Shown here in pieces: positions 53,794-64,000 of a stretch of DNA of 64,000 nt (positions are counted from its first letter, which is position 1; each line of letters starts with the position of its first letter). The stretch covers positions 12,187,001 to 12,251,000 of the forward strand of contig CM069597.1 in NCBI GenBank assembly GCA_035771175.1, written 5' to 3'. The translations under genes were made by a program, and so were the position numbers. This stretch comes from Paratinospora sagittata (Eukaryota; Streptophyta; Magnoliopsida; Ranunculales; Menispermaceae). The notes beneath the pieces are model-generated. The model searched no databases. It had not been told where the DNA came from and worked only from the letters and a program-made list of their open reading frames with translations.

Positions 53794-55214
53794 AAAACTG
53801 GGTTGTTAAAACATTTTAAGTTCTACCCATTAAAGAGTTAAGAGAGATTATATCTAAACGCCTGAAAAATCAAACTGGGTATCAATTATAATGTAATATA
53901 AAATGCTAAATTAGTACATTCTTCTCCTTCTGATGCAGAAAGAAACTGAGAAATGAATTAAAAAAAAAACAAAACAAAACAAAAAATTGAGATTTTCAGA
54001 AGAGAATTGAAATGGGTTTCGATTATTTTACTCAGAAAGAATCAACAGAGAGAAGAGCAATTCGGTTGATTGTTTTATACTGAAATGGGTTTCCATTAAA
54101 ATAAAATAAAAAAATTTTAAAAGGAAGGCGTCTTTCTAGAAAGACGCATTCCCTTAAAAGAATTTTTTTTTATACGGAAGGCGTATTTCTAAAAGACGCC
54201 TTCCGTTTTTTTTAAAAAAAATATTATTATAGGGAAGGCGTCTTTTGAAAAAACGTCTTCCCTGTAAAAAAATTGCAACAGAAGACGTCTTTTCAAAAGA
54301 CGCCTTTCTAACAATTCCAGCTCCACCGCCCGCGTGGAGCTTGTGTGTCGGCTGACTAGGTGATAAATAGTAAAAATAGGACAAAAGAGTCAATATTTAC
54401 GTTTTGATGGTATTTGTGAAATTTTTTTATTTTTTAAGGGCAATCAGGTCAAAAGCCCGTGTGTTAGGAGCCACGCTGCGGTAAGAAATTGACCAGACAC
54501 AAGATTTTAGCCATTTGGCATTTGTGCGTTTGCGATTCAAACACACTTTCATTGCGTTTTGGAAAAGCTCAAGCCAAGGTGCTTTTGCGGTGGAAATACA
54601 GTGTTGAAAAAAATTACCCACTTCGAAACGCATATGCTTTAACCACCAATAGACTATTCCCCAATCAAACAACCATGGAATTTGAATAATTTCAGATCTC
54701 ATAAGAGTAAAACACTAAAATACTGGGCAATACAGGAAAAAATGTATGAATAACGAGAAGTATTCTAATCCAACATCTATTCAATAGAAACAGGAAAAAT
54801 GGGAAAAAGAAAACATTTCTTGAATATCCAATTGTCTCAATTTCCAAGAGATCCAAATAGAACATCGCCCATGATTTGTCGGTTCGTTTGATCTATACTT
54901 TTTCTTTGAAAAATACATAAGAATCGCGAAAAACAAGATCTTGATTCAAACTCTACAAATCTTACCTCAATTACAAATTGGGGATGATTTCTCGCTGATT
55001 CAACGATCTTGGGATCGAAAGCAATCAAACAAGTAACAGAGTGACTAAATAAAATCACAAAAAACCAAAAAAAAAAAAAATGGAAATTAGGGTTTGATGG
55101 AAAGGAAAGACGTACGTTTAAGCCAAAGACGTAATTGGCGACGACTAGAGTGGCCACCATGGAGCCGATCATGGCAGGTGCACCCGTCAGCAGACTCCAT
55201 TTACGGTGGATCAT
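51746..55214 (-). CDS. 52-residue single-pass membrane protein with 3.3-kb intron
   Basis: Exon 1 (55214-55116) encodes MIHRKWSLLTGAPAMIGS… to VFGLN, 33 codons, and ends at donor 'aaac|gtacg'. Exon 2 (51805-51746) starts after 'atttgcag' and encodes 'DTFLKPDKKKENVLAASSK' and a stop. Both are phase 0. The product has a basic N-terminus, one hydrophobic helix (about residues 8-30) and a charged C-terminal tail. I recall closely similar short plant proteins with the pattern M.HRKWSLLTGP…(D)PFLKP, so it is probably a real conserved gene, perhaps of an organelle membrane, but I cannot name a function. The intron (51806-55115) contains a Pack-MULE and a LINE tail. The splice junction is inferred from the sequence; RNA-seq would prove it. 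Confidence 0.72.
52230..52720 (-). mobile_element. LINE C-terminal (zf-RVT) remnant in the intron
   Basis: In the three minus-strand frames a segment reads KSNHLFFPCSFAKVIWRNWE (about 52655-52595), the zinc-finger tail that follows plant LINE reverse transcriptases (…HLFF.C.F…VW). It is heavily decayed. Neighbouring minus-strand sequence right of the MULE (54702-54480) also looks coding-like ('WLELFQNAMKVCLN') and may belong to the same pre-insertion sequence. Confidence 0.5.
52987..53295 (-). CDS. Chimeric ORF: captured DUF630 N-terminus read into the MULE TIR
   Basis: The ORF starts at ATG 53295 with 'MGCASSRRINQEERVQKCKE' followed by RKRLMKQLLVLRSEFA, about 36 residues. This closely matches the N-terminus of plant DUF630/DUF632 proteins (the NRG2-like family: MGC…S…, N-myristoylation site, then '.CK.R..LMK'). 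The remaining ~66 residues are read from the TIR: a Lys-rich stretch and repeats such as 'GRRLLKKRLPYKK', product of the palindromic units. Expression would yield a myristoylatable chimera; there is no evidence that it is expressed. It is antisense-free with respect to the host gene (same strand, inside the intron). Confidence 0.6.
   Translation of the reverse strand: MGCASSRRINQEERVQKCKERKRLMKQLLVLRSEFAPSLPLIKKKKIKGKTPYVLKKKKLLQGRRLLKKRLPYKKIATEGVFSKDAFLTTPAPPPTWRLCVG
53010..53160. repeat. Palindrome cluster in left TIR of the MULE
   Basis: Successive near-perfect palindromes built from 'ggaaggcgtcttttgaaaag' with its complement: 53033-53062, 53082-53113 and a half unit at 53139-53154. Mirror copies occupy 54120-54310 in the right TIR. 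Confidence 0.85.
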
Positions 55215-55790
55215 CTTTCTTCTCTTCCACCCCGATTCCCCCCCCCCCCCCACAGGGGACCGGTCTGGGTCGGTTCGGGTTCACTCCGTTCTATCTTAGT
55301 GTAGCGGGATAATGGTAAGATAATGCAATCCTACCAAAAATGGTAAGATTGCTTATCCTTCCTCTTGTTTTTTTATTTTTTTTTATTTTTATAGGTTTAA
55401 TATAAGTTTTTTTTTAAAATTAAGTTGTAAAAAAAAATATTTAATTATTTTTTTATTTCAATCTCAAACATACCATCAAACACATGATTATTTTATTTTT
55501 AATCATTTCATATTATATTCTATCCAATCTCATAAAAATAATCATATTCTATCCCGCGTACCAAAACAGACCCTAAAGAAATAGTTAATTTTGTGTAACT
55601 AGCGTATATACTAAAACCATTTAGTGTTTAATTAACTCTTCATTAATTTATTTGAGAACACTTTTAATCTATTATAATGTAACATATTTTTAATCTAGTA
55701 GGATCCCTTTGGAATGAAACTCATCTCTAGATCTAACTTTAAAAAATGGATCCACAATGTTATGCGGTTTTCTGTGTCTCATTCTATAAG

Positions 55791-55925
55791 TGCATCTTCA
55801 ATGCTCATATAAATTGTATTTTTTTAAAAAGTATCATGTCATCAATATCAAGTAAGTGTCTCTCATTTCATTAGAGCATCTTCAATGCTCATATGAATTA
55901 TATTTAAAAAAAAAAAGTATTATGT
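55791..55925. repeat. Direct repeat 'gcatcttcaatgctcatat'
   Basis: Two copies (about 55791-55850 and 55873-55925) of a MITE-like terminus followed by poly-T/poly-A and 'agtatcatgtcatcaatat'. The palindromic 'gagcattgaagatgc' style is common at ends of small plant MITEs. Confidence 0.6.
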
Positions 55926-56229
55926 CACTAATATAAAGAGATTTGCTTTTTACGTGATATAGAATATTTTTTAATAGACAATCAAGTTAAAAAAATATTT
56001 TTCAATGCTTCTATTTAAAATACACAATATCAAAAGATTTATTTCTTACGTGACATAAATTAAATGGTTGGCAACCTCTACTTCTTTTTTTTGCCACTTT
56101 AGCTTGACAGTAAATGATGATAATTACATTGAAAAAAAAGTTTATTTTAACTCAATGTTTATTTATCTTATGTGACACTTGATTTTTTTACAGTCCACAT
56201 GAGTATTTTTTCACAATCCAAAAAAAAGG

Positions 56230-56500
56230 GATGTGTATACACATCCGTTTTATGTATTCGCAACATAATATTTAGCAACAAAAGTGTCATCTCCAAGGGA
56301 CATATTTACGAAGCATTTTATAGGGACAAGATTTATTGTCATTAATAAGTAAGTATTCCCAACAAAAAATTTAATAACTAAAGTTTTGTCGATAAAAATA
56401 CCTTTTAGCGACAAATATATTCATCATATTATTTAGTCGTAAAAAAGTGACATGCATATTCGCAACTCATTTTTTAGTGACAAGATTTGTTGTCGCCAAT
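56230..56500. repeat. Degenerate TAGCGACAAA-type repeats
   Basis: Words such as 'tttagcaacaaaagtgtc', 'ttttagcgacaaatatattc', 'ttttagtgacaagatttgtt' recur roughly every 60-90 bp in alternating orientation, as in the subterminal repeats of plant TIR transposons. No termini found. Confidence 0.45.
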
Positions 56501-57063
56501 TATATGTATTTCTCTATGAAATATTTAAGAATGAAAGTGTTGTCTCCATCTTATTTATGGCGGAATTATATTTACTAAAATTAATTAATTTCATAAAATT
56601 AATTAATTTTTGATAAAATTATTTAATTGGTAGTAAAAAATATTTCTTTTTACCTAAATTATTTATTTTTAACAAAATTATTTAAATTTTAAGAAATTCA
56701 TTCATTTTCATCAAAAATATTTAATTTTAAATAAGTTTATTTAATTTTTAATAAAGTTAATAATTTTAAATAATTTTTTTATGAGTCATGCTACACGTAC
56801 AAGCTTCTGGACTAATTTCTCGACTCAAAATGACATCTCATGTCATAAGCATGTTTCAATTTCTTAATGGCTCCTCTTTTATTTGCCATGTAATACTTGC
56901 TATGACTTTTTTTTTTTCTTCTCTTCTCCCTTTTTTTTCTCCTTTTATGTAACTCTTCTACCATTAAACTCCTCTTCTTTCAGGTCTCTTGGCGTCTTTT
57001 TTACTCTAGTTAGTATATTTTTAACTCTCTTAGTCTACTTTTATTAAAATAATAAAAGTATTT

Positions 57064-57620
57064 TTTACTAAAATAATAAATGTGTTTTTCTTAAAACAAT
57101 AAAATTATTATTTATTAAATGTAATAACATCATTTTTATTAAAAACGAATTAATACTAAAAGCAATAAATTAATTTTTATACACTAAAAGTAATTTATTA
57201 AAATACTAAAATTAATATTTATTAAAAATAAAATTACTTTTTCTCTTTCAGTGTTACATAGACACAATAAACATCTTCACTGGTATTTCTTGAGTTTTTT
57301 AAAGGTTTATTTTAAGTGTTCAGTACAGAAAATATGTGCTTACACTTATCTATCAGGAATCTTTGGTAATTAATAATTTTTTATTATGATAATAAGTATT
57401 TTAAAATAATAAATGTGTGTTTTATTAAAACAATAAAATTGTTTTTATTAAATGTAATAAAATTATTTTTATTAAATGTAATATTTTTTTTATGAAATGT
57501 AATAATTTTTTTTTATTAAAAACGATTTAATACTAAAATAATAAATTAATTTTTATACACTAAAAGTAATTTATTAAAATACTAAAACTAATTTTTATAA
57601 AAAACAAAATTATTAATTTT
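57064..57620. repeat. Direct repeat pair of ~190 bp in AT-rich DNA
   Basis: Block 57064-57240 recurs at 57401-57620 with shared 'ttaaaacaataaaatt', 'tttatacactaaaagtaatt' and 'tattaaaatactaaaa' in order, separated by about 160 bp of less AT-rich sequence (57241-57400). Confidence 0.7.
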
Positions 57621-59397
57621 TTACCAAAAAATTCATTTTTCATTAAAAATTAATGTATCTTTATTAAAACTTACCAAAAACAATTTTACTAAAAATAATA
57701 AATTTAGTTTTTATCAAAATAATAATTTTTTTAAAAAACAAAATTTATTAAAATAAAATTATTTTATTTTTGGTTGGCTCTTTGGTGTTCTTTGAAAAAA
57801 AAAACTTTTTTGCATGACATCATCAAAGAAAAAGTAATTGTAAATATCAATGTAAACAACACGCCACGTCAATAGAAACCTATTAGCCATGTCAATCGGG
57901 GTTGAAAATTGCATTGGGTTTTGCATTTATATAGCATTTTTTATGGTAAATAAAATAATAAATTCTGAAATAAAATTGATTAAAATTTTTCAATAAATTA
58001 ATAAAATTAAATTTTATTTAATATTATTCAAAATTTGAAAATAATATAAAAGTAATTTAATATTATGAATGTCTTTTATTTTTTTTATGCAAACTTAATG
58101 TCTTTTATTATGTTATTACTAAAATAATTTAAGATTTTATTTATTATTAACATTATATTAATTAAATAATATAATATTATAAAAAATAATTTAAATTTTA
58201 TAATATTATAATTAACAAAATAAACATAATATGTGTATGTAAAAATTAATTTTCTCTTGATAATAATAACTTTTTCATGGTAACAATAACTTTCCCAGGT
58301 AAATAAATGTTGCCTATTTAAATCGGAATCACTGTCTTATGATGGATGAGAATTTTGCTTTCGCAAAAATCACTTTCCCCTTTAAAAAAAAGAAAAAATA
58401 CAAAAGGGCAAAAAACTTGAGAATCTTTAAAACTCTCATTCTTATACCAAGTGCTACCTTAATGTAATGGTGTTAACATTATTTTCTTGATTTAGCTATA
58501 ACGGTTCCTTTAACCAAAGTTGTTTTCAAATAAATATTAATTAATTGAGTTATAGCTGTGAGAACGTGAATCTTTGAGATTCATAAAAAAATTAATAATG
58601 TTATTAAAAATATTTAATTTTAAATTTAAAAATATTTAATTTCATTAAAAATTAATTAAAATTAAGATAATTATACTTTAAAAATGAAATATTTTTATTA
58701 AAGTTAGATAATTTAATTAAATATTCAATAATCTTTTCAAGATTTTAATCCTCAAATTTCTTTCAATAAATTCTAATCTCCGTATAGAGATTCCTGCATA
58801 CAAAACGCCAACTAATATTATTAACTTTGCTATAGTTGACCTTTAGTTTGAATAAAAGAGGGTTGCATTAGATAGTTAACAATTGATAAAAAATTTCGTC
58901 TGACCATTTATGACATGAAAAAGAAATATATTATTGTTATTAAATATATTTATTAAACATATAAATAATATAGAAGTAAAGGAACTAAATCTATTATATG
59001 AAACATTCAACCTATTTCTATAAACAAATATGTTTCCTAAAAAAAATTATATGATAATATACTATAATTAAAACATTTGAAAATAAGTATTTATTAAATA
59101 TAATTATTTTTAATATTATATGGAAGTGAAACTATTTAATGAAGCACTTAACTTTATTATTAATTATTAAAAAAAACACTTAACTTTATTATTCTCAAAA
59201 AAGAAATGCCCTATATACTTTTAATAAAAACTAAGTTAACATTAAACAGTAATAAACCTAAATTAAAATGCATTTTAAAAAAAGAAAACCTAAATTAAAA
59301 TTAAAAAAAACTCATGAATATGTGAAAATCCCCAAATCCCAATCCCTAATTTAAATTGTAAACCACACCTAAGCAAAAAATGTGAGAACGCGCGCGA

Positions 59398-59614
59398 ATG
59401 GTTCCCGCGTTCTTCCTTCACGTTTCCACTGCACCGAGAAAAATAGAATCATCTTCTAGGGTTATGCTCATGGCAGATTCAAGAGGTTCAACCCGTAGAA
59501 AGAACAAAAAGGAAGAAGAAGAACAGTGGGAAGAGATTATCGTCGTTATAGGTTTGCAAGCGTTTGTGGTTCTTTTTCTACGTGCAACCAAAAAGAAACT
59601 TAGTCCCCAAATTC
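59398..59614 (+). other. Candidate orphan first exon
   Basis: After a GC-richer leader ('gagaacgcgcgcgaatg') an open frame begins ATG at 59398, with a second ATG (59464 or 59470 region) giving 'MADSRGSTRRKNKKEEEEQW', then a hydrophobic stretch 'IIVVIGLQAFVVLFL', and ends at a possible donor 'caag|gtacca' near 59617. It would encode a short acidic-basic segment and one membrane helix. I do not recognise it. No second exon is found before the LTR fragment at 60054. Confidence 0.3.
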
Positions 59615-60053
59615 AAGGTACCATATATTTCTCTCCCGTAAATTAGATGTTTTTTTTAGTTAGCTCTTCAAGTTACCTTTGATGTTCTCAGTTTGATTGA
59701 AGTTTAGTGTTAATTTCATGTCTTGTATGTATTTGATGAAATTATTGATCTACTTCAAAATTGAAAAGTCCTTGTATGTGTTTGATGAAATTACTGATTT
59801 GCTTCAAAATTGAAAAGTTGAGTGTTAATTTCATGCCTTGTATGTGTTTGATGAAATAACTTAATAAAACTTCACTAAGTTTCAAAGCTTGATCATACTA
59901 TCACCCTCTATTTATATCATAGATGTCTGTGTCATAAGCCCTGTACAATCTAGCATTGGGTTCCCTTTAGCATTCTGGATGATTCCTAAACAGTGTCAGT
60001 TTTTTAAAAGTAACATCTGAATTCAACTCCATTAGACGGGCGCTTGTTCGAAG

Positions 60054-60073
60054 TGCAATACCCTAGGTTTGCA

Positions 60074-60116
<43 letters not shown>

Positions 60117-60505
60117 TTCGGGCACATGCCCGAACATTCGGGCGCATTTTTCCTATTTAAGAACCCCTCCCCCTCCTCATTTCTCACACCAAAATCACTT
60201 CTCCTTGTGATTTTCCTTCTCTCTTTCACTCATTTTGAGTTTTTGTCTTCTCTTTTAAGACTCTCTTTCCGAGACTCTCTAAGCGGTGCAACGCGGTTCT
60301 GCCTGGGGGAATGCATCAGTTTTCAAAGGAGTTTTTATCTGAAGGTGGGGAACAAAACATAGGTTTGCGTGTCTTATAGTTTTTATTAAAGTTTACATTT
60401 ATTTATCATTATGTTTACTATTTATTTATACTGCATTATTGCGTATAATATTCATACTGTCATACTTATGCCTGTATATTTGGAGTTCATGTATTACACT
60501 GTTGT
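60054..60505 (+). repeat. Third Tekay-like LTR, truncated
   Basis: 'tgcaataccctaggtttgca' then a 39-base poly-A (60075-60113), then the GC-rich 'ttgttcgggcacatgcccga' block and pyrimidine leader matching the LTRs at 39652 and 45172. Homology stops near 60505, where the env-like region of another element begins, so a later insertion or deletion removed the remaining ~950 bp. Confidence 0.9.
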
Positions 60506-63067
60506 ATATTGTGGTCAGTAGAGGAGGAGGTCTTCCTTTTGGTATGTACCTCACCACTTTATTCAAGAAGTGTGGAATAGATTTCAGTGGAGAGAATTAC
60601 AAGGAGACTAGCATATATAATTGTATTGGTCAAACCACTGTTAAGCTAATGAGATACACTTATGTCTCTGCATTGGAAAAACTTCCAATGTCAGAAGTTC
60701 CACTCGAAGGGGAATCCGGTAGAAAAGCTGAAGTAGGAGGATAAGATGTTCCAGCAATGGAGAAAGAGGGTGCACGAGCTTCAAGTACCTAAGATGAACA
60801 GACTGACAAAGAACAAGTTGTTACCACAGCTGATACTGAACATGTTGCAAATGAACATATTGAAGTTGAACATGCTGAGAATCTTGTTCATACTGAAGAA
60901 CATTCTTTGGATGAGGTGAACCAAATTGCTCAGGCTATTGTTGAAGAACAATAGAATGAATTAGAGAAAGGTGATGCAATTTTGGAGGGAGTCACCAAAA
61001 AAAAAGTCAGTGAGGACTCAAACAAAACTATCTCCAAGCCACCATCTCCATTTGACATCTCTTTATCAATGGAACCCCATGACTTGAGAAAGATTGAGTC
61101 TGATGGTGAAGAATCTAAAGATGAAGAGGGTTATGCTCTGGCTGTCATACCCTATCAAGGCGATGAAGTGAACATAAATGTTGATGAAGAGGATCACATT
61201 GAAGAATTTCATGAGGCCATTGCTGAATTTCAAGTAGAAGAAGAAATGGAAGATATTCATGAGGAAAGTTCATATGATCAATCTCATCGTGAGTCACCTT
61301 CGTATCCTTCTACTAGTAGGCCAACATATGATTTCTTCAGAGAGGAAGATTTCTTGAGAAAAGTCAGAGAAGATCAGATCTATGCCATGTCTCAGCTGAT
61401 GAACCAATTGGAAAAAAATCAATTACAGTAGAAAAATGAGATATTGGTAGAAGTCAGAGAATCTTTGAAGTCTCAAGAAAGAATTGAAATTAATGAGATG
61501 AAAGAACACACCTCTCACCTAATCCAAGCAATTGCATTGCTCGAGAAAGTGACACAACTGATGGACAAACAATTAAGTGTCATGCAATCTTTGCCTTCAA
61601 TCACTCAATCACTCAATGATGATCTTGTCAAGGATATTAAAGATAACATGCAACAGATAAGGGCATTCATGAAAGCCTTTGTTGCATCTGTTCAACCAAG
61701 ATTGTCAAGCTCTCAACAACCTCTAGTTAGACCTCAAGCATCACCGAGTCACTCTGCGCAAGCTACAACAAGTCATGCTCCGAGTGATGTGATTGCAGAA
61801 GCTTTGAAGAAGATTCTTTAAGAGATTCAAAGCTTAAAAGGTAAAATGGTTGAATCCTCTAAAGATACTTCCAATTCTTAAGCTCTGCAAACATATTTGG
61901 ATGTTATCTTGGATCAAGTCACTAGCAAGACCGTTCTTAATCCAGTGCTACAGGCCATCTTAAGTCTGAAAGAGAATTTTAATTTTGTGGGGCCAACACA
62001 AACAGAGGACAGAAGACTAGCCAAGATTCTTGACTTGGTTACTCATGTTTATGAGAAGATTCATAACTTAGAAGGTAAGATGTTTTTCCTTGCCACCACC
62101 ATAATGGATCTGTCATACATTGTTACTACCGCTGCAGGTCGTGTGGAAAAAGTTGTAGGCTTCTTTGAAGACCTCTTCAAGGCAATAAATAGTAGGTTGC
62201 ATTCTACTGTCTGGTATATTGCCTCTAGCATGAAACATTTTGCAATGCTCTTTCATTTATTGGATGTAAAAGTTCCATTAGCACCAAGAGCTCCAGCCTT
62301 CACACGTCCATAAGGACTTAAGGAGACCGACAAACTTCTTGGGATATTAGAATGTGAAGAAGAATAAGAATCAGATGAAGAGCCCTCGCATACAATCAGA
62401 AGAAGAGTGTCTCCACCCCCCAAGTCCCTCATCGAAAACTTTCCCTGATCCTAAACGCAAGCGACTAATCAGGCCTAAATTTGAAGGTCAAACACTTTTT
62501 CCTAATTTTGCTCAAGGTCTTGTCGAACGGAAAGCTAAAGTAAACCTAGTCCATCTCTTGATCCTTTTAAATTTGTTGCTTCCAAGCCAACCCACAAAAA
62601 TTCATTAAGATATCTAGGCTGACTGTTGTAATTGACAAGTTTGTCAAAGGCTTGAGAGAAAGCTCAAGTGGTTCCACGCAGCCACGAGCGCCCAGAAAAC
62701 CCAATGATGATTCTAAGGAGTCTGAACCTAGTCCTAGTGGATCTAATAAGGATGAGGAGGCCGAGAGAAAAAGAAAAGGGAAGAGTCCCAATACGAGCTA
62801 AGTCTACCCACTTTTTGATATTTTCAAAAGGGGGAGAAGAGAATGGAATCTATTGAGGCTAAGTTAGCCTAAAAAGGGATGCTACAAGTCAGGAGGAGCT
62901 TATCTAAGTTCTTGTATATCATGTTGATTGTCTTTATCTCGTAATTCATATGTTTATATGTTGCAATTAGATATGCTTGTTATTCTAAAATTGTTTTATG
63001 TTTGATTAAATGAATATAATCAACTGCATGATCTTTGAGTATTTGAAATCATCAAAAAAGGGGAGAT
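60506..63067 (+). mobile_element. SIRE/Maximus-type Copia 3' region with env-like ORF (decayed)
   Basis: The first block, 'GGGLPFGMYLTTLFKKCGID' then FSGENY, is the conserved 'LP.GM.LT.LF…..D..GE' module found in plant SIRE-type envelope-like/putative transposon proteins. It is followed by a long acidic, coiled-coil-prone region (60982-61431), a Gln/Ser-rich stretch (61444-61821), a second helical region (61897-62313, with 'LAKILDLVTHVYEKIHNLEG') and a basic tail (62354-62856). Single stops near 60741, 60951, 61431, 61819, 61879 and 62311 separate otherwise colinear frames, so it is one broken ORF of roughly 750 codons. 'caaaagggggagaaga' (62825) and 'caaaaaaggggagat' (63053) look like polypurine tracts before the LTR. 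No gag-pol is present on the left. Confidence 0.68.
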
Positions 63068-64000
63068 TGTTATCTCAATGAACCCCATGATATGAATGTT
63101 TTGATGATTCCAAATATCTCCAGTTTGTGTATCTAATGATTTTGTCAAGTATTTCTGATTTATCAAGAATCAAGATCAAGGAACAGTGCTCACAAGCCTA
63201 TTGAACATCACAATTAAAGTTTCATGACTTTCAGTACTTAGAATGAAAAAACTATTAATCAAATTACTCTCAACAAGACTTAATCTATTGCATGATTTGA
63301 CTGACACATCTTAAAGGTATTTTATGATTTCTAAAGTATTTGATTTGATCAGAAAATACCATGATTTTAATCGTGTTTTATCGAGCTTTAAACAAAAAAT
63401 CAAAAACTATTTTTAAGAGTCTTTCAGGAAGCTAATGTTTCATGAGCGCCCTCCCAGACTTGATAAGTCAGGACGCTGATGAAATATTAGGATGCTGACA
63501 TTCATTCAAGGTTGAATTGAATTGATTCATCATGACGTTTACTTGTAAGTAGCGGCCTTACTTAGAGTCAACCTTTGAAGTTGTCAGAACGCTAATTGTG
63601 AATCAGCTCGCTGAAAGGTCTCTAAGAGTCTAAGTTCTTCAAAGATCTTATCTTTGAGGATGCTGATAGTTATAAGTTGGAAAAACTGTCAGGACACTGC
63701 CTGGATAGGAGAGCCCTCATCTTAAGAACCAACTTGATAACTTTCAGGATGCTGATTGTTCTTCAGCGTACCCAAAGTTATTTTTTAGTATTTTAAAAAT
63801 ATCAGGACGCTTACTCTTAAGTAGTGCCCTCGTGCGTTTAAATGTTATTAAAACAAAGTAGGACGCTAACTATTGATTAGCGCCCTTCTGATTGAAGTTG
63901 TTTAATCGTCAAAGTAAGTTATGACGATTACAATTGAGTAGTGCCCTCACTTCACTGTTCGGTAGGATGCTTATGGTCCATGAGTGCCCTCAAGGGAACA
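63068..64000 (+). repeat. LTR start of the SIRE-type element, runs off the window
   Basis: Begins TGTTATCTCAATGAACCCC directly after the polypurine tract 'aaaaaaggggaga'. No end (…CA plus repeat) is seen before 64000, so at least 933 bp, consistent with the long LTRs of SIRE elements. From 63425 it carries a quasi-periodic hairpin array. Confidence 0.65.
63425..63992 (+). repeat. Array of ~10 GGACGCT…AGCGCCC hairpin units
   Basis: Units begin near 63425, 63469, 63531, 63583, 63656, 63688, 63744, 63802, 63858, 63919 and 63962. The best reads 'ggacgctaactattgattag' then 'cgccct': arms GGACGCTAA and TTAGCGCCC can pair around a 6-base loop. Others vary (e.g. 'ggacgcttactcttaagtag' then 'tgccct'). 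Spacing is about 45-70 bp and arms are better conserved than spacers. Confidence 0.75.

Larger units (their letters stand above)
52883..54458. mobile_element. Pack-MULE (non-autonomous Mutator-like element), 1,576 bp
   Basis: Ends GGGCTTTTGACCT…AGGTCAAAAGCCC. Flanked by identical 10-bp 'gtgtgttagg' at 52873-52882 and 54459-54468, the size typical of Mutator-like transposition. TIRs are long (about 290 bp left, 330 bp right) and share 'aacgtaaatattgactc', 'agccgacacacaag' and several 'aaggcgtcttttgaaaagac' palindromes in matching inverted order. No transposase. The core carries a captured DUF630-type first exon (53295-53185, minus) and probable 5' leader sequence, plus an (AT)n tract (53752-53791). 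It lies within the intron of the small membrane-protein gene. Confidence 0.9.
55260..59390. other. AT-rich intergenic DNA
   Basis: No gene recognised in about 4 kb of very AT-rich DNA. Recognisable substructures are listed separately (55791-55925, 56230-56500, 57064-57620). Confidence 0.6.

Noticed and set aside
54837..55253. Unspliced 138-codon frame with MGGGGESGW… start
   Set aside because: It begins with GTG and runs through the splice donor at 55115 into intron sequence. The spliced 52-residue product explains the conserved part better.

Overview
This window is nuclear DNA from a plant, almost certainly a eudicot. The evidence is AT-rich intergenic DNA, GT-AG introns, nested Ty1/copia and Ty3/gypsy retroelements, LINE and MITE remnants, a fused plant-type HPPK-DHPS folate enzyme and a TRICHOME BIREFRINGENCE-LIKE (TBL) O-acetyltransferase. 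Species is not assignable by eye. Only three host genes look intact: HPPK-DHPS (19059-20561, +), a three-exon TBL gene (48017-50540, -) and a two-exon gene for a 52-residue single-pass membrane protein whose 3.3-kb intron spans 51806-55115 (-). Around them lie many broken pieces of other host genes. Layout: 0-3 kb holds two exon-like pieces resembling the ribosome-biogenesis factor URB1. 3.2-3.7 kb is a LINE tail. 3.7-5.0 kb is a truncated, frameshifted second copy of HPPK-DHPS. It is cut by a decayed Copia element (5.0-6.6 and 9.9-10.8 kb), which is itself interrupted by a 3.3-kb non-coding insertion carrying a hAT-like MITE with an 8-bp target duplication. 10.8-18 kb is AT-rich and contains two convergent first exons, a glycine-rich RNA-binding protein (+) and U2 snRNP A' (-), plus foldback MITEs. 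An antisense eIF4A C-terminal fragment (18.3-18.6 kb) abuts the 5' leader of the intact HPPK-DHPS gene. 23.0-23.5 kb is a frameshifted glutaredoxin and 24.0-24.7 kb another LINE tail. 24.7-29.6 kb (-) is a chromodomain gypsy element, followed by a second gypsy RT-RNaseH piece fused to a sliver of ALG10. The main ALG10 relic lies at 31.3-32.9 kb. 34.1-41.1 kb is a Tekay-like gypsy element with a perfect 5-bp target duplication. It carries an extra ORF after pol that is shared with a second, truncated copy at 43.8-46.1 kb (-). 41.1-43.8 kb holds tandem repeats and promoter-like modules. A Copia LTR (46.7-47.1 kb) splits a 3xHMG-box first exon. The large intron at 52-55 kb contains a 1,576-bp Pack-MULE (10-bp target duplication, long TIRs) that captured a DUF630 first exon. 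55-60 kb is AT-rich and nearly featureless. 60.1 kb onward is a third Tekay-like LTR fragment, then the env-like 3' region of a SIRE-type Copia element and the start of its LTR, which carries an array of short hairpins. Functionally, the intact genes act in folate synthesis, cell-wall or glycan O-acetylation and an unknown small membrane role; nothing suggests they cooperate. The rest records repeated gene-fragment capture, nested insertion and decay.
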